A stretch of DNA of 64,000 nucleotides from Acanthosepion esculentum (taxonomy: Eukaryota; Mollusca; Cephalopoda; Sepiida; Sepiidae): NCBI GenBank assembly GCA_964036315.1, contig OZ038479.1, positions 59,423,746-59,487,745 of the forward strand, read 5' to 3'. Under the pieces are notes generated by a model that was not told the origin of the DNA, ran no database searches, and was given only the letters and a program-made list of their open reading frames with translations. Below are positions 43,161 through 55,620 of the stretch, one piece after another (positions within the stretch are counted from its first letter, which is position 1; each line of letters begins with the position of its first letter). Made by a program: the position numbers and the translations under genes.

Positions 43161-45330
43161 ACAGTTTTAGCATCAAACCTTTGGTCTTTCCTCACAATAA
43201 TAACAAAGATTTTGATAATAAAACTTTAAAGTTTTAAAAAATGAAAACCTTTCTTCTAAAATTCATTATTTATCAGAAAAAATTTGTTCTTAACAGAATA
43301 CAGTCCATAATATTTGTTATTCATAAAAGTAGATAACTTTCTCCCCAAAGAAAATGGTATCTAAAGTTTAAAATGAATTTTAAAAAGATGAAAAATCTTT
43401 CTTGAAGTTTTTTTTTTTTTTTTCATTTTAAGATAATAGATTAAATTTAATATTTTGAATAATCAAAATATTTTGCTCTATTTCAATAACTAATTTAAAT
43501 TGACCACAAGGAGTTTTTAATTTTTATTTTTTTGCTAAAATAGCTGATTAGCTCCTTTTCTTAGTAGTCTTTCATCACAATGTAATTGTCTTTATTAAAA
43601 TATACTTTTCGGAAACTTTATTTGAGGAATATTAACTGATTTAAAGTATAATCTGATTTGAAACAAATATTATATACTTAAAATATCACAGAAATGCATT
43701 TTTAATGTGACAGTAGCTGTTTATTTAAGGCATTCAGGAGTTTGATGACAAATTGATATTTATCTAATATTGTTCTATGGGTGCTTTAGGCATTAAAAAA
43801 GTGACTAACATGAGCGCCTTTTATATATAATTTCCAAGTACTCAGTAATACTAATAATTTAAGAAAATATTCTCCATAATCTAATGTTTTATTGAATTTT
43901 AAATATTTTTGGCTTTAAATTTACTATATTTATTGCTTATTTTCTGATAATGCTGTGTATAGTTGACTGTATATAGAAAAATTAGCATGTTTATGCACAT
44001 AAAAAAAATTCAAAATTCTTTTAAAAAAATTGGTATTTGAGGATTTGTACTAAGCTTTTCAATTTATGGTTAGTACATATATTTAAATGAGTAACTGTTT
44101 GAAAAAAAAAAATTGATGATTTACATCCTCCAAGGATTCTTGCTTTTAACTAATATAAATATAAAGAGGCTGAAATTTTAATTTTTCAAAATTTCATTAA
44201 GCAGGGAGGGGTAACAGAAGTAAATAAAAAAAATTTTTCTAACAAGATTTTCTAAAAATGACATTTCTAAAATAAATTCATTGAGTTGTAAATGAGTTGT
44301 GAAAGTTTGATTAAAATCTGACAATTTGATTTTTGCAAAAATTTTCTAATTGATGGGTCTTTGATTGCAAAGACACTAAAATTTCCTATACTAATCTTTG
44401 CTGCTCTTGCTGAGGAGAAAAACAAGATTTTTAAGCAAAATTTTGAAGTGCTAGAACATATTAAAAAATTTAATAGAATAATCAAAGAATACTTTGGTCT
44501 TTCCTCTTAATAAATATTTGACAATAAAGCTTTGGTTTTATCATGTTTGGGGATTTTCCATCATTCCTTGCCCCTTTTTTCAGTGAATGATTGGAGAAAC
44601 GTACATAAAAACAATTAAAATCTTTTCTAATTACAGTATATACTGCTGGTCCTGGGTACAGCATTGACTAAATTATATATCCATCTACTGTAGTCAAAAG
44701 GTACAGCTGTATTTTAAAAAAAACATGATTTTAATAAAACTGAGGTTTTACTTACCTATATCCAATAATAATGCAGATATTAGTATCATATAAAATACAA
44801 ACATAACAAATATGCATCTTTTCCATTGTTTATATTTATAAGATGTTTAGCTGTTTATGGCTGCATGCATTTGTGCAGAGTATAGAATTACAATATATTT
44901 ATCATTCTCTTACTTTTTAACTTATTTAACTAGATGGAATAAAGAGATAGAGGAAAAGAGGTTAGTCTATTATAACTTGGTTTCTCAAAAACAGGACTCA
45001 CTTGATACATAAAATACATGATATGTGAGATTGCATGTTATATGAGTATATATAGTAAATAATTTGTTAGTTTCTACTGCATTTTTCTCACTTACGATTA
45101 TGAGTACATTTTCAGTAACTGAGGTTCCTGTTTTACACAAAAGAGTTCATGATTTAAGTTCTCTGAGGAGTTCTGTGTATAACTAATATAAGCATCAAGC
45201 AGTACAGAAATGAATTAAATAATTGAGATACAAGTGAAACAGACATAAAAAAAAACTTTTTATCAAGATTTTCTAAAAGCAAAAAACAAGACATTTCTAC
45301 AATTCAATTGTAAGTCCTGATGCGACACTA
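43160..45330 (+). repeat. AT-rich interspersed repeat modules
   Basis: Modules recur here in an order also seen around 47-50 kb: CTTTGGTCTTTCCT (43,180; 44,492), the TTTAAAATGAATTTT module (43,368), the GATTTGAAACAAATATTA module (43,656), and the CTCAGTAATACT...GCTTATTTTCTGATA module (43,840-43,960) that matches 49,450-49,600 and, in reverse, 16,690, 51,740 and 62,500. No gene is seen. Confidence 0.55.
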
Positions 45331-45339
45331 TTTAACACT

Positions 45340-47060
45340 AGAAGATGTTTAATGCTGAAAAATAAGGATTAAAAGATAGACTGATCAACTGTGATATTTA
45401 GTGCTGGAAAATAGGGATTAGAAGATATAATGAAGAATAGACTGATCAGCTACAATGAAGAAAATTAAAGATTTTATTTCAAGAAGAAATTAAGATTCTC
45501 AGAGAATGAGAATTGCAGAAAGGATAGTGTTTTGATAGAGCAATGTGGCAAGTGCGAGAGTAATTAATTACGAGAGGCGCTGGAGATAATTGGGATGGGC
45601 TGACTCAGCCAGGAAGGTGGTCGAAGAACCAAGCGCTGAAAACAATAGAGTCTTAAGTTTATAAAACAAGAAAATACCTTAGCCGTAGTTTTACAAATAG
45701 GCAATCTTGACAATTGATGAATGATGGCCATTAAAAATGCTGGTTATCAAAACACAACAGAAAAGCAGATGGGCATTAAAGAAGTGTTGATTCAGGATAT
45801 AGAATGTCTAGGATCAATGCAGATACGACCTATCATTCAGAAGTGGAAAACAGAAATTTTTTGCAAACAGACATAGAATTTAAGGAATGGCATATCAAGA
45901 ATTGCCGTGTGTTAAATACCAGAATGGTGAGAAAAAGACTTGTGTAGGCAAATTTCCAAATGATAATTTTAATTCTAATACTGACAAGCAAGAAAACCCT
46001 ATGTAAGCAAAACATTGAGGAGATAAAGTCTTCTAATTAATAAGGCAAATTGAATCGCATCATGAAAATCGAGAAGCTAATGGCCAGGTGGTAGCCATAG
46101 TGGCAGGCACAGCTAAGACAACAGGAAAGATGGAGAAATTATTAATGCCCTTTGAAAGATGTTAATGTAATATGCCAATAGATGAGAGAAGGAGTATGGG
46201 CGGATTCATATCTTCTGACCACACCCCATGAAAAGGAGGTTCATATAAAAAATCACAAGCGTAAGTAATTTTAAACAATGGCCCCAGCCTACATACTGGC
46301 CCACACCAGTGTGGAGTAAGGGCCCATATAAGCACATGCATGAGGCCAAGAAGACAGTTTTGTCTGGAGTTCATCACACAGAATGTTCCAGAGTCTGTAT
46401 CGAAGACCAACCAACTCGCTGAGACTGTCCACGTGATTCCTGCCAAGTACAAGAACTCTGACTTTAAAGAAAAACTACGCTGAGACCAAGAAGTAATCTT
46501 CACCCTTGTACCAACAAAGTTAATCCGAAAAGCACCTCAAAGTTATCACCGAAAAACAGAATTACACTAACACCAAAACGAAACGAACTTCATATTGAAA
46601 ATAGAATTTCTTAATCCAACTCTGAGAACTTGTGTCACACTCATTTAAGATAGGTTGGGACAATAATTGTTGTAAACCAAAGAACTGATATAAAGGTGAA
46701 CTTTTATACTTATCTGTGTGTCATATTTTTATTTTTATTGATGTGCACCTTCACCCTAGCGGATTGACTTGGTACCAAAGATTCTGAGAGCAACTGAACC
46801 TGACCATCTTATGATTAAAAATTCACAATGTGGGACAGGACAAAGGTTGGTACTGAACATGTTACTTCGGTAACTTACTGCAGCATCATACATTCTAGAC
46901 GAGCCCGAGGACTTGGGTGCTACATATTTGGATCTGACCAAAGACCTTAGATCCCAGAAGGTGGTACACTATTGGTCCCATGACTGAAGGCGGCTGAAGT
47001 TACCACATTATTGGTGACTGTGACCAAGGATCAGCCCCCAGAAGGTGTCACACTGAAAGT
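45340..47060 (+). mobile_element. Second LTR-like retroelement remnant
   Basis: The block is less AT-rich than its surroundings. It begins with two ATAGACTGATC words (45,375 and 45,447) and ends in a leader-like segment rich in GACCAAGG and GACCTTAG words (46,930-47,060), the layout of 23,000-24,400. A TATA-like GATATAAAGG (46,688) precedes a T-rich stretch. Between them (45,550-46,560) no pol domain is seen. It is perhaps an LTR with leader; the evidence is resemblance only. Confidence 0.35.
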
Positions 47061-48167
47061 TTCATTAAAATTCAACAAATATTTGATTTTTGTAAGGATT
47101 TCCAACTCAATGTGTTTTTCACCACAAAAACGCTAAAATTTCCTATATTATGTTTACCCACTGACGCAAGAAAATAAAATTTAACTAAAATATAATTTAA
47201 TTTGGTTTTTCCTTTTAATAATAACATAAATATTTTGATGATATAACTTTGTTTTTATTAAGTTTAGTCCATTTTTTTGTATTAAGACAATAGTGTCCAT
47301 AAGTATCAAACAAAAATTAATTTCTCAAAATATAAACTTAAACACAGTCAGCGCCGTAACAGTTGATTTTTTTTCTTTTTTTCTTTACCAAGATTTTCTG
47401 AAAATGACACATTTCTAAAATATAAAAATGCATGCTTTTTAAGTTAAAAGTTTGAAATAGTTTTATTGGAGTTTGTATTTTTTAAAAAATAAATAAAATA
47501 TTCGATTGTTTTAATTTGTAAAAATTACTCTGCCGTTAAATAAGTTCACGTAAAAATTCGTAAAATGTATGTAATTTCTGTTCATCCGTCCGAGGACTTC
47601 TAACCTCAGCTGTCAATACAATCAATCAACACCTGACAAGTCACCGTGGTTAAGAAATGCTTTTATTTTATGCTAAAAAAATGTTTATTTCAAATCAGAT
47701 TAATAAAAACTTTAAATTGCATAATGCTTCTCAAAATAACCTTTGAGAAAAAAAAAGTATATTTTATTTTTGCAAGATTAAAAAAAACAAAAAAAACACC
47801 GAGAATAAACTTTTGTTTACAAATGTCTAAAGAATCTTCGATTTTTACAGAAAAGAAAAAAAAAGTCTATCCCAATCACTATAATTTAGAAATACATTTA
47901 AAAAAAAAGTTAGGTATCGAGAATCCTTAAAAAAATCCTTTATTTCCTAAATAACAAATTTTGACGATATAACTTTGTTTTCTTAAGTTTGGGGCTTTTT
48001 TTTCATCATGCATGCTCATTTTTTTTATCGAATCTTAGGACAGGAGGTACCTATTTCAAAGTGACAATAATTACGTCCTCTCAGAGATTCCGAAACGATT
48101 AATATTTTTTTTTACTCCTTCAAAGACTTTGTTTTTATCAAAATTAAGTTTTTCAATCGACTACACT
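47060..48167 (-). repeat. AT-rich interspersed repeat modules
   Basis: Positions 47,195-47,300 and 47,925-48,040 are copies of the TTTCCTTTTAATAATAACATA / AACTTTGTTTT module. Positions 47,640-47,780 are a reverse copy of the GATTTGAAACAAATATT module. A 94-codon open frame at 47,646-47,930 falls wholly inside this repeat and is rejected as a gene. Confidence 0.55.
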
Positions 48168-49387
48168 ACAATTCAACGGGTTTTTTTTTTAAACCTTATT
48201 TTGCAAATTAAATTGTATCATCCGACAATTTCTGTCTTTTATTTTAATGTTTTTGTGACAAAAAAAAATGTTTAAAAAAATGACAAGTGAAAATCTGAAA
48301 AATGATGAGGCGCTATTGATCGAAAATAACAACATCAAGCTAAAAATATATTTTTATGCCGTAATTTTTCGTCTCAAAAACGACCCAACGTTGAAATGGT
48401 AACATGGAAGTTTTTAATTTAAAAAAACAAACAAAGCAACAAAAAGAAAATGCAATAATCTTTCTTTAGTTTCTGAGAAAATAAAACCGCAACTGAATTT
48501 ATTTTTATTTTTTAGTCTTAAAAAAAGATACTCCCAGACAAAATAGTGTGTGAGAGAGAGAGAAAGAGAGCGAGCGAAATCAATGAAATAACGAATTCTT
48601 CTTCCTTTTCATATCAAAATTATCTGAATTCTTCCACTTACCTTGCAGACCAGAAAAGTCAAGGAAAAAAACAAAACGGAGTGATTTCTTTGTTCAAATG
48701 ATTTCGTTGAGATTTCTGTTTTACCCGTCCAATTTTATCTAGTGTTCGTTCATTTCATATAATAATGTCGAAGTTGTAACGAATTACACAAGAAAAGAAT
48801 TTAGAAATGGATAAACACGAAATAACTTTTCAGGCAATAATTTATTTAATAATGTCAGATAAACGCGATGTAGCGGTGTTAGACAAGGTTTGGTTCCTTG
48901 TATTTAAAATCTTTAGATTTCTTGGCATTTACAGAGAGAAGCTATTCAAAAAATATATGCCTGGTACTGTTTCCCGGCAGCTGCCAGTACTCGAATCTAT
49001 GATACTAGGCCCCACGATCTACTGTAGGTACCGCCATAGATATTGCGAATCTATGGAGGTGAATTTGTTTTTGTTTTTTTTATGAGCTAAAATTTTTGAT
49101 CCTGTGTTTATTTATTGCAATGTAATTCTCTTTTAAAATTAATCAAGTTTGAAACAAATATTATTTACTTTAAGTTTAAAATTATGCAAAAATGCATTTT
49201 TTTTTTTACCCGACAATAGCTGTTTTTTTTTTTCGATCAATAGCGCATCATCATTTTTCAGATTTTCACTTCTGTCATTTTTTTAAACATTTTTTTTTTG
49301 TCACAAAAACATTAAAATAAAAGACAGAAATTATCGGATGATACAATTTAATTTGCAAAATAAGGTTTAAAAAAACCGTTGAATTGT
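48168..49387. mobile_element. Inverted-repeat unit of about 1.2 kb
   Basis: The arms 48,168-48,326 and 49,229-49,387 are reverse complements over about 159 bp with few mismatches (AAATTGTATCATCCGA and TCGGATGATACAATTT; GCGCTATTGATCGAAAA and TTTTCGATCAATAGCGC-type). The interior (48,327-49,228) holds a GA-rich run near 48,550-48,580 and a 92-codon open frame (48,807-49,085) that matches nothing I know. It could be a non-autonomous DNA transposon or a folded-back repeat. Confidence 0.75.
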
Positions 49388-49616
49388 ACTGACAGTGTTA
49401 TATGGAGAATTGATCTGTACTAAAATTGAAGAAATTTTCTTATTCTTATATAATTTTTAAGTACTCAGTAATCTTAAAAATTTAGGAAAATATTATCCAT
49501 AGTCTAATAATTGAATTTTATAAATTTTAAAATTTATAAAATTCAATAAGTGCGATATAATTTAAATTTACTAACTTTTACACACTTATTTTCTGATATT
49601 ATGGACGAGCTAAATA

Positions 49617-49793
49617 CCCCCCAGCTATAGAAAAATAGCAGTTCAGACCGCGTTCTATAGCCTTGGATGGCAAGTAGTCTACCGCAGAAAGAAATGGCAA
49701 CCTACTGCTGGAAAAATCTACTTCGTCAGTTATATCGAAAGATACATGATCGCCTGCGTGTATCACGCATGGCACATAACTGAATGACTGATC
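49617..49793 (+). mobile_element. tRNA-derived SINE, copy 3, 5' truncated
   Basis: Matches SINE copies 1 and 2 from the CCCCCCAGCTATGG-type point to the 3' end (TATAGCCTTGGATGGCAA, GTCTACCGCAGAAAG, CACATAACTGA). The tRNA head is missing. The 3' ACTGAATGACTGATC tail abuts the MITE. Confidence 0.85.
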
Positions 49794-49944
49794 CAGTGTA
49801 ACCCGGATATAAGAGAAACCCGGATATAAGAGCGATTTTCTCTGGTCCCAAATTAGAGCCTGTTAATAAAAACAAAAATAGACCAAACCCGGATATAAGA
49901 GACTTCTCCGGTCCCGACAACTCTCTTATATCCGGGTTACACTG
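49794..49944 (-). mobile_element. Palindromic MITE, copy 2
   Basis: A 151-bp copy of the MITE at 15,347, in the reverse orientation: CAGTGTAACCCGGATATAAG at the left and its complement ending CACTG at 49,944, followed by TA. The inner sequence (GGTCCCAAATTAGAGCCTGT) is the complement of copy 1. The left TA is absent because the element adjoins the SINE tail. Confidence 0.85.
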
Positions 49945-50039
49945 TATCTACAAAAATGAGCACGTTTGTACACAAAAAAAAATTTCTTTTTAAAATATTG
50001 ATTTACTAAGCTTTTTCCATTTATGATTAGTAATAGCTT

Positions 50040-53000
50040 CTAAAAACTAGGGTGATAGAGAATTTGAAAAAATTTTAAAACTATTAAAATTAAAAAAATT
50101 AAAACAATTCTTGTAAAAATTCATTATTCATTAAAAAAAAAATTTTCTTAAGACAACAGTGTCCTTATATTTTATTTATAAAAGCAATTAAAAGCTTTTC
50201 TATGTCATAGATTTGATTACATTTTTTTATTTTACGATTCAGAGCAGATTTTCGATAAATGGTGTTGGAAAAAAAAATTGATGGTAAAATTAAAAAATCT
50301 TTCAAGGCGGCTTGCTTGCTTTTAAATATGAAGAGGGCGAATTTTAATTTTTTGAAATTTCATATTATGTAAGTGGAGGTGGGGTTAACAGTGTTTATTG
50401 AAAAAAATATTTTCTAGTTTAACTTTAATTTATGAATAAGTTCTGAAATTTTTTTATTAAATTGATTTTTGCAAGAATTTCTAAATCAATAGGTTTTTCA
50501 CAAAAAAAGAAAAAAAGACGAGGCTAAAATTTCCTATACTAATCTGGATACAAATCAGTGAATTATCCAGTTCAAACGAAGTTTTCATGACTTAGTGAAT
50601 TAATATTTTATTTTTACTGAAAAGGTTAGTTTACTTTTTGTAGAATATCTCTGCCACTCGTTTTCAATATCCCGTTTCACTTTTTAATTGCGGGGATGAG
50701 TCCGGGGGGTGGGGGGGGAATCGAGAGAAATCCCGGAAGAGCAGCAATTCTTTTTTTATGCGATATTGAGTGCTAAAAACAATTCAATAAAAAAATAAAA
50801 CTCAAACAAATATTCTTTGCAAATTGGTACTTCTTCTTTTGGCGCTATTACAGTTTCTGTTTAGTTTATTTATTTAAATAAAAATATATTCGAATATTTA
50901 AAAGTTTTATCATTTTGATTTTTGAGTGTGAACCTTTTTAAAATAATAATTTCATTTTATCTTTTTCCTTTTAGGAATTATTATTTGGTACAAAAAAGAA
51001 ATAATTCTGATATCTCACGTTGACTGACTAAATTCAATAAGGAGTATTAATTTTTAAGTCGCTTTTTCTTTTTCATCATCTCATTTCAGTCAGAATAATG
51101 AATAATTTTATTAAGTTTAAAATTTAAAACAACTAAGAATTTATTTTTAACTATTGATTAAGGTTTTCACATGCTTTTTTTTTTTTAGGACAGTGGGAGA
51201 ATTCCAGTCTTTCTACTCGCTAGTGTGTGAAATTAAAACCGTTATTTTATTTTCCTTCTGTTGTAAATAAAAGTTAAGAAGAAGCATTTCTTTTAGAAAA
51301 TTCAGTTAATTAAATTAATTCATAAATTTACCACCAGAATTCGAAACACATCTCTAGGACAAATATTAGATTTTAATGAGAATGTTAAATTTGCGGTTCA
51401 TTAAGTTTTGTTTTAGAGCTACAAGGGACAGGAAATTGTTGAGGGCCATGATCGTTCCCGTTTTGAGACTGGTTCAAACTCAAGAACACAAAAGGGCCAT
51501 TTCGTGATGAATAACGAATTTTTACAGGATTTGTTTTCATCTTTTAAAATTTTAATTCAAAGCTTTCAAATTTTTTAAAATTCAGTTTTAAATAGTGTTA
51601 AGGTAGGGAAATATTTTATTAAGTGAGCTCAGAAAACTAATCATAAATCGAAAAGCTTAAGGTCTCCCAGTATTTTAAAAAGAATTTTGAATTTTTTTTT
51701 GTATGCGTATGTTCCGATTTTTGTAAATAATATAGTTGTCCATACACAGAAAATAAGAGCAATAAATTTGAAGCCAAAGTATCTAAAATAATAAAATTCA
51801 ATAAAGCATTATGGAAAATATTTTTAAGATTACTGACTACTTAAAAATTATATAAAAATGCGCTCACGTTGTATTCAATTATTATTTATTTCTAACAAAT
51901 ATCTCCACCACAAAAAAAAACTTTAGAAACATCCATCAGCTAACAAGCTGTCAACATCTGAAATAAAACCATTGTTAAGAAATGCATTATTTTTGCAATA
52001 TTTTAAACTTAAAATAAGTAATACTGATTTCAAATCAGATTGATTAAACTTTAAATCAACTAATATGCCTCAAAGTTTCAGAAAAGCATATTTTATTTTT
52101 GGAAGACTTTTTTTTTAATAAACAAGAGCTAAAAATGGTGAGAAAATCAGTTTTTTTTTTTAAGAAACAAAAAAAACAAAAAACATCTTCTAGAATTTGA
52201 ATTTAGTTTTTTAAAATAGAGTAAATTGCTTATGGAAATAAACTGAATCCTCTTACCTTGATATTAAAACTAAAGTAAAAGCTTCAAAAAAGATTTTTCA
52301 TTTTTTAAAATTCATTAAACTTTAGATATAGCAAAACTAGAGATACCGAATTTAATATATTACATTCCATCTGAAATTATTATGCAGATCACATAAACTT
52401 CAATATCCCAAATTTACTTTGAACAATTTTTCTCAAGCTTTAAATGATTTAGAAACCAAAACAAAGTGCAGTTAAATTTTTAGGTAGTTTCAATATGTTT
52501 TATTAAAGTTATTGCATTTATTATAGAAATTTGTCTGATGTTTATTGTTACATTTTTTTTCTCCATATTCGATAGTGGCAAGATGGGTGACAAAAAAAAA
52601 TTACCACTATTTTTAAAATTCCTGAAAAATTTATTTATGCATGGAAATTAATTATTCTTTTCATATGGATTATATTTAGACCATTAAATTTCAGTTCTGT
52701 TTGAAATATAAATTAAAAGAAGACATTTAAAATGTTTTTCAGGGCTTTTTTTTTTTAGTCTGTGACTACATACTCTACTGCACATCAATTTTCATAAAGC
52801 AGATTTCATCTTAAATGAAAATTTTATTGAAACCTAATTATGTAAAATAATCATGGATTTCTTAAACAACAAAACAAAAATGAAAAAAGAATATGATAAA
52901 TGCATTTTAAATAATTTAAATGAATTATTTCAATTTAACCTTGGGTTTTATATGAAAGAAAATAGTCTCAAGTTGGTATCTCCAAAAATTAGGTAAAAAA

Positions 53001-53290
53001 TAAGCATACATAATGATGAAATGTTAAACAAAGTTTTATCAACAAAATATAAGAGGAAAGACCAAAGGATTTTTTGATTATTAAATTATATTTTAAATCT
53101 TTTTTAGATCCTTCGAAATTTTGATTAAAATTTTAGTTTTTCTTGTGTCAAGGTGGAACAATAAATTAATGAGAAATTTGAGTTTTTTTTTTTTACAGTA
53201 AAAAAATTCATTGATTTTGAAATTCTTGCAAAAATCATGTAATTGTCAGATTTTAACTTTCATGGCTTACTCAGAAATGAGTAAAATTAT
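50040..53290. repeat. AT-rich repeat modules, no gene
   Basis: Positions 50,095-50,250 match 14,050-14,240. Positions 51,650-51,870 match 16,600-16,760 and 62,420-62,580. Positions 51,960-52,120 and 52,975-53,140 are reverse copies of the interspersed modules. A short G-rich tract (GGGGGGTGGGGGGGG) lies near 50,704-50,718. No gene or RNA is recognised. Confidence 0.5.
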
Positions 53291-53291
53291 T

Positions 53292-53873
53292 TTAGAAACA
53301 TTTGCACTTTAGAAAATCTTCGTAACAATATTTTTTTGTATCTGATACTCTACCCCAACATTGAACAGTTAAAATATTTTCAGCCAAAAATGATACAACT
53401 GGATATACAAAGTCTTTTTTGTTGTTGATTAGATTTTCTTTCAAATTTGTATAATTAATCTTATTTAATCCTAAAAAAGTTATAATTTCATCAATTTGAA
53501 TTTGAGTAGTATTGGAGTTTGTTTTTTTTTGGCGGCGGGGGGGGGGGTGATATATATCTCTTTGAACAGTAGAGGGTGTTGGCATTTGACTCTTTAGCAC
53601 ACCTAGCAATACAGATGGTGTATTTTGGGGGCAAATTTTTCTATGAACTTCTTTGGTATCAAAATTTGAAGGCCAATGCAATTGACAAATAACTGTATTT
53701 TTTGTAACATTTAGATTGGCGTTTGGAACTGATTTTCTCCATTGCACTCTCTCATCTTTGTCTTTTGGAAAACGATAAACTGATATTTTATTCATCTCAC
53801 ATACAGTTTTGTCTTGCTGGTTTCTGTAATTTATTTTGCAAACAACACAACACTTCCAGGGCTTCTTAATCAT
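53292..53873 (-). CDS. THAP-type zinc-finger protein
   Basis: An uninterrupted ORF of 193 residues. Residues 1-90 fit a THAP (C2CH) domain: CCVVC near residue 8, a long insert, VYRFPKDKDERVQWRKSV with the conserved tryptophan, then CQLHW..NF. This is followed by CPQNTPSVLLGV, as in many THAP proteins that have a SVF..VP-type tail. THAP domains bind DNA and are found both in host regulators and in P-element-like transposases. No transposase core follows; the C-terminal 100 residues have no known domain. A pure run of eleven G interrupted only by its edges (about 53,532-53,547) encodes part of a PPPRR stretch, a likely site for length errors. It is a relic of a transposon or a small gene; expression is unknown. 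Confidence 0.6.
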   Translation of the reverse strand: MIKKPWKCCVVCKINYRNQQDKTVCEMNKISVYRFPKDKDERVQWRKSVPNANLNVTKNTVICQLHWPSNFDTKEVHRKICPQNTPSVLLGVLKSQMPTPSTVQRDIYHPPPRRQKKTNSNTTQIQIDEIITFLGLNKINYTNLKENLINNKKDFVYPVVSFLAENILTVQCWGRVSDTKKYCYEDFLKCKCF

Positions 53874-53879
53874 AATTAT

Positions 53880-55620
53880 TTCTTTTTCTGCTTCAATTTA
53901 GGGGTATCTTTTCTAGCCAAATTAATTATATTCTTAATCACAAATTTTACCCACCAGTAATAAGTTAAAAACAGAAATTTTAGAGAGTCTACTTTTTAAA
54001 TTGTTTTTTTTTTTTGTATATTGGTTTTGGGGTATATTGTTAACGAAGGTTTGCAAAATATTACAATATTACTGAAAGTAAGTAATATTTGTTTAAATTC
54101 AGATTAATTAAACTTCAAATAATATAATCTTTCTCAAATAAATTTTCAGAAAAGTATATTTTATTTTTGAAAGATTTTTTAATAAAGAATTATACTGTGT
54201 TGACAGATTTGTTAGTATGCCTAATTTTTGTGATTTCAAGAAAAATAATTATCAATTTAATGCAAAACAGCATTGTCTAGTCAGAAACAATTAAAATATG
54301 ACTACTGAAAATTTTATTGAATTTTTAACCTTTCCTTGTACTAACATCACTGATAAATATGTTCGATAGCAGACAACATCTGCTGTAGGTATCTTTGCCC
54401 AGTTAAGAAAATCATTATTTTCATCAGGGCCTAGGAGAAAATAAAATCATTTTCTAAAAGTACCTTCTTTGGCCTGCTAGCAAAGCCACAAACCAGGTAT
54501 ATGAAAGTTGAACTTAGAAAACAAAGGAAGTTCTTAGAATCTGTTGCCACAATGGGTGATCATGCTTTCAAATATGTATTCCAAAAATACAGAAATGGAA
54601 GGCCAATTGATCTGGAATCCAATATCTTGCTCAGTTCAAACTTTGATAATTCACATCACTTTCTCAAAAACTGCCAAACTGATCAGAGTATAACTGATGC
54701 AGAACTATCCAATTCTATGTATGTAAATGTATGGTGACACCACCTACCATTACACTTGCATAGTGGTATCCAATAGCAAATCTGTGGAGATTTGCATATT
54801 TATGTATACTCATTCAAAGTGACAAAAGAGTTCTCTCAGAGACTTCCTAGATAAGCTTTTCAAATTAACCCAGGAACGAATCACATGGAAATATTTTTTT
54901 TAATTTTGTTGGTCAAAATGAACAAAGATATTGCACTTGTGATTTTCTTTCTACCAAAAATATATTTTGAATTGAATGCTACAATTAAAGGGAGAATCTA
55001 AAAAAAAAAAAAAATGACAAGACCCTACTTAAAATCCTCAGATTTGTGGGAATTTATGGAATAAACATTATATAAGAATAGATGCCCGATGTTTGTTCCT
55101 GTCAATCGATAATTGGTGTTAAGGACCCAGTCCCCAAATCTGTGATACAAGACTCCACAATCTACTTTCAGAAAGAAGAATTCATATGAAATACAAATTT
55201 TATTGAAACCTTATTTAATCATTACCAATATTTGCATTAAATTAGGTGAATAAATTCTAACACGGGGGAAAAACAAAAATGAATATTACCAATGGAGAAA
55301 AATGAAATGGGAGACATTGCTATCAATTACTTACCACTGACTGAGAAAAATTTTTTTAAATAATTGAAATGTCTACTTTCAAATAAAACTAAAATTTGTC
55401 TTCAAAGATAACAGAATTAATCCATAATAAACAAAAAAATGAAAAATATATTTATGTATTGAAATGAAAGTTTTCAGATATTTTTAAAGCAAATGAATAT
55501 TTAGTAAACTAATAGTTACCAAATGGAATATAAAATCCATAGTAAAAAAGAAATAATTTTCATAATTAATGAGATACTATGTGAAAAAATGTTTTTACTT
55601 AAACTAAAGAAATTATAAAT
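53880..55620. repeat. AT-rich repeats with Penelope tail scrap
   Basis: Positions 54,060-54,250 are a reverse copy of the interspersed module including TGTTGACAGATTTGTTAGTA. Positions 54,340-54,440 share CATCTGCTGTAGG and TTTTCATCAGGGCCTAG with R1 copies. Positions 54,715-54,790 carry the Penelope 3' tail (GTATGGTGACACCACCTACC). A 78-codon frame at 54,501-54,737 is unassigned. No gene is supported. Confidence 0.45.

Larger units (their letters stand above)
49440..50040 (+). repeat. Repeat module split by SINE and MITE
   Basis: Positions 49,450-49,605 and 49,945-50,035 together match 43,840-44,070. The junction TTATTTTCTGATATTATGG / TATCTACAAAAATGAGCAC is interrupted by the truncated SINE and MITE. 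Confidence 0.65.

Noticed and set aside
48807..49085. 92-codon open frame in the inverted-repeat unit
   Set aside because: No domain, no initiation or splice evidence, and AT-rich frames of this length are expected by chance here. It is mentioned only as part of the unit.
50704..50718. G-rich tract as a regulatory quadruplex
   Set aside because: A single short run inside repeat DNA with no nearby gene; no basis for a regulatory call.
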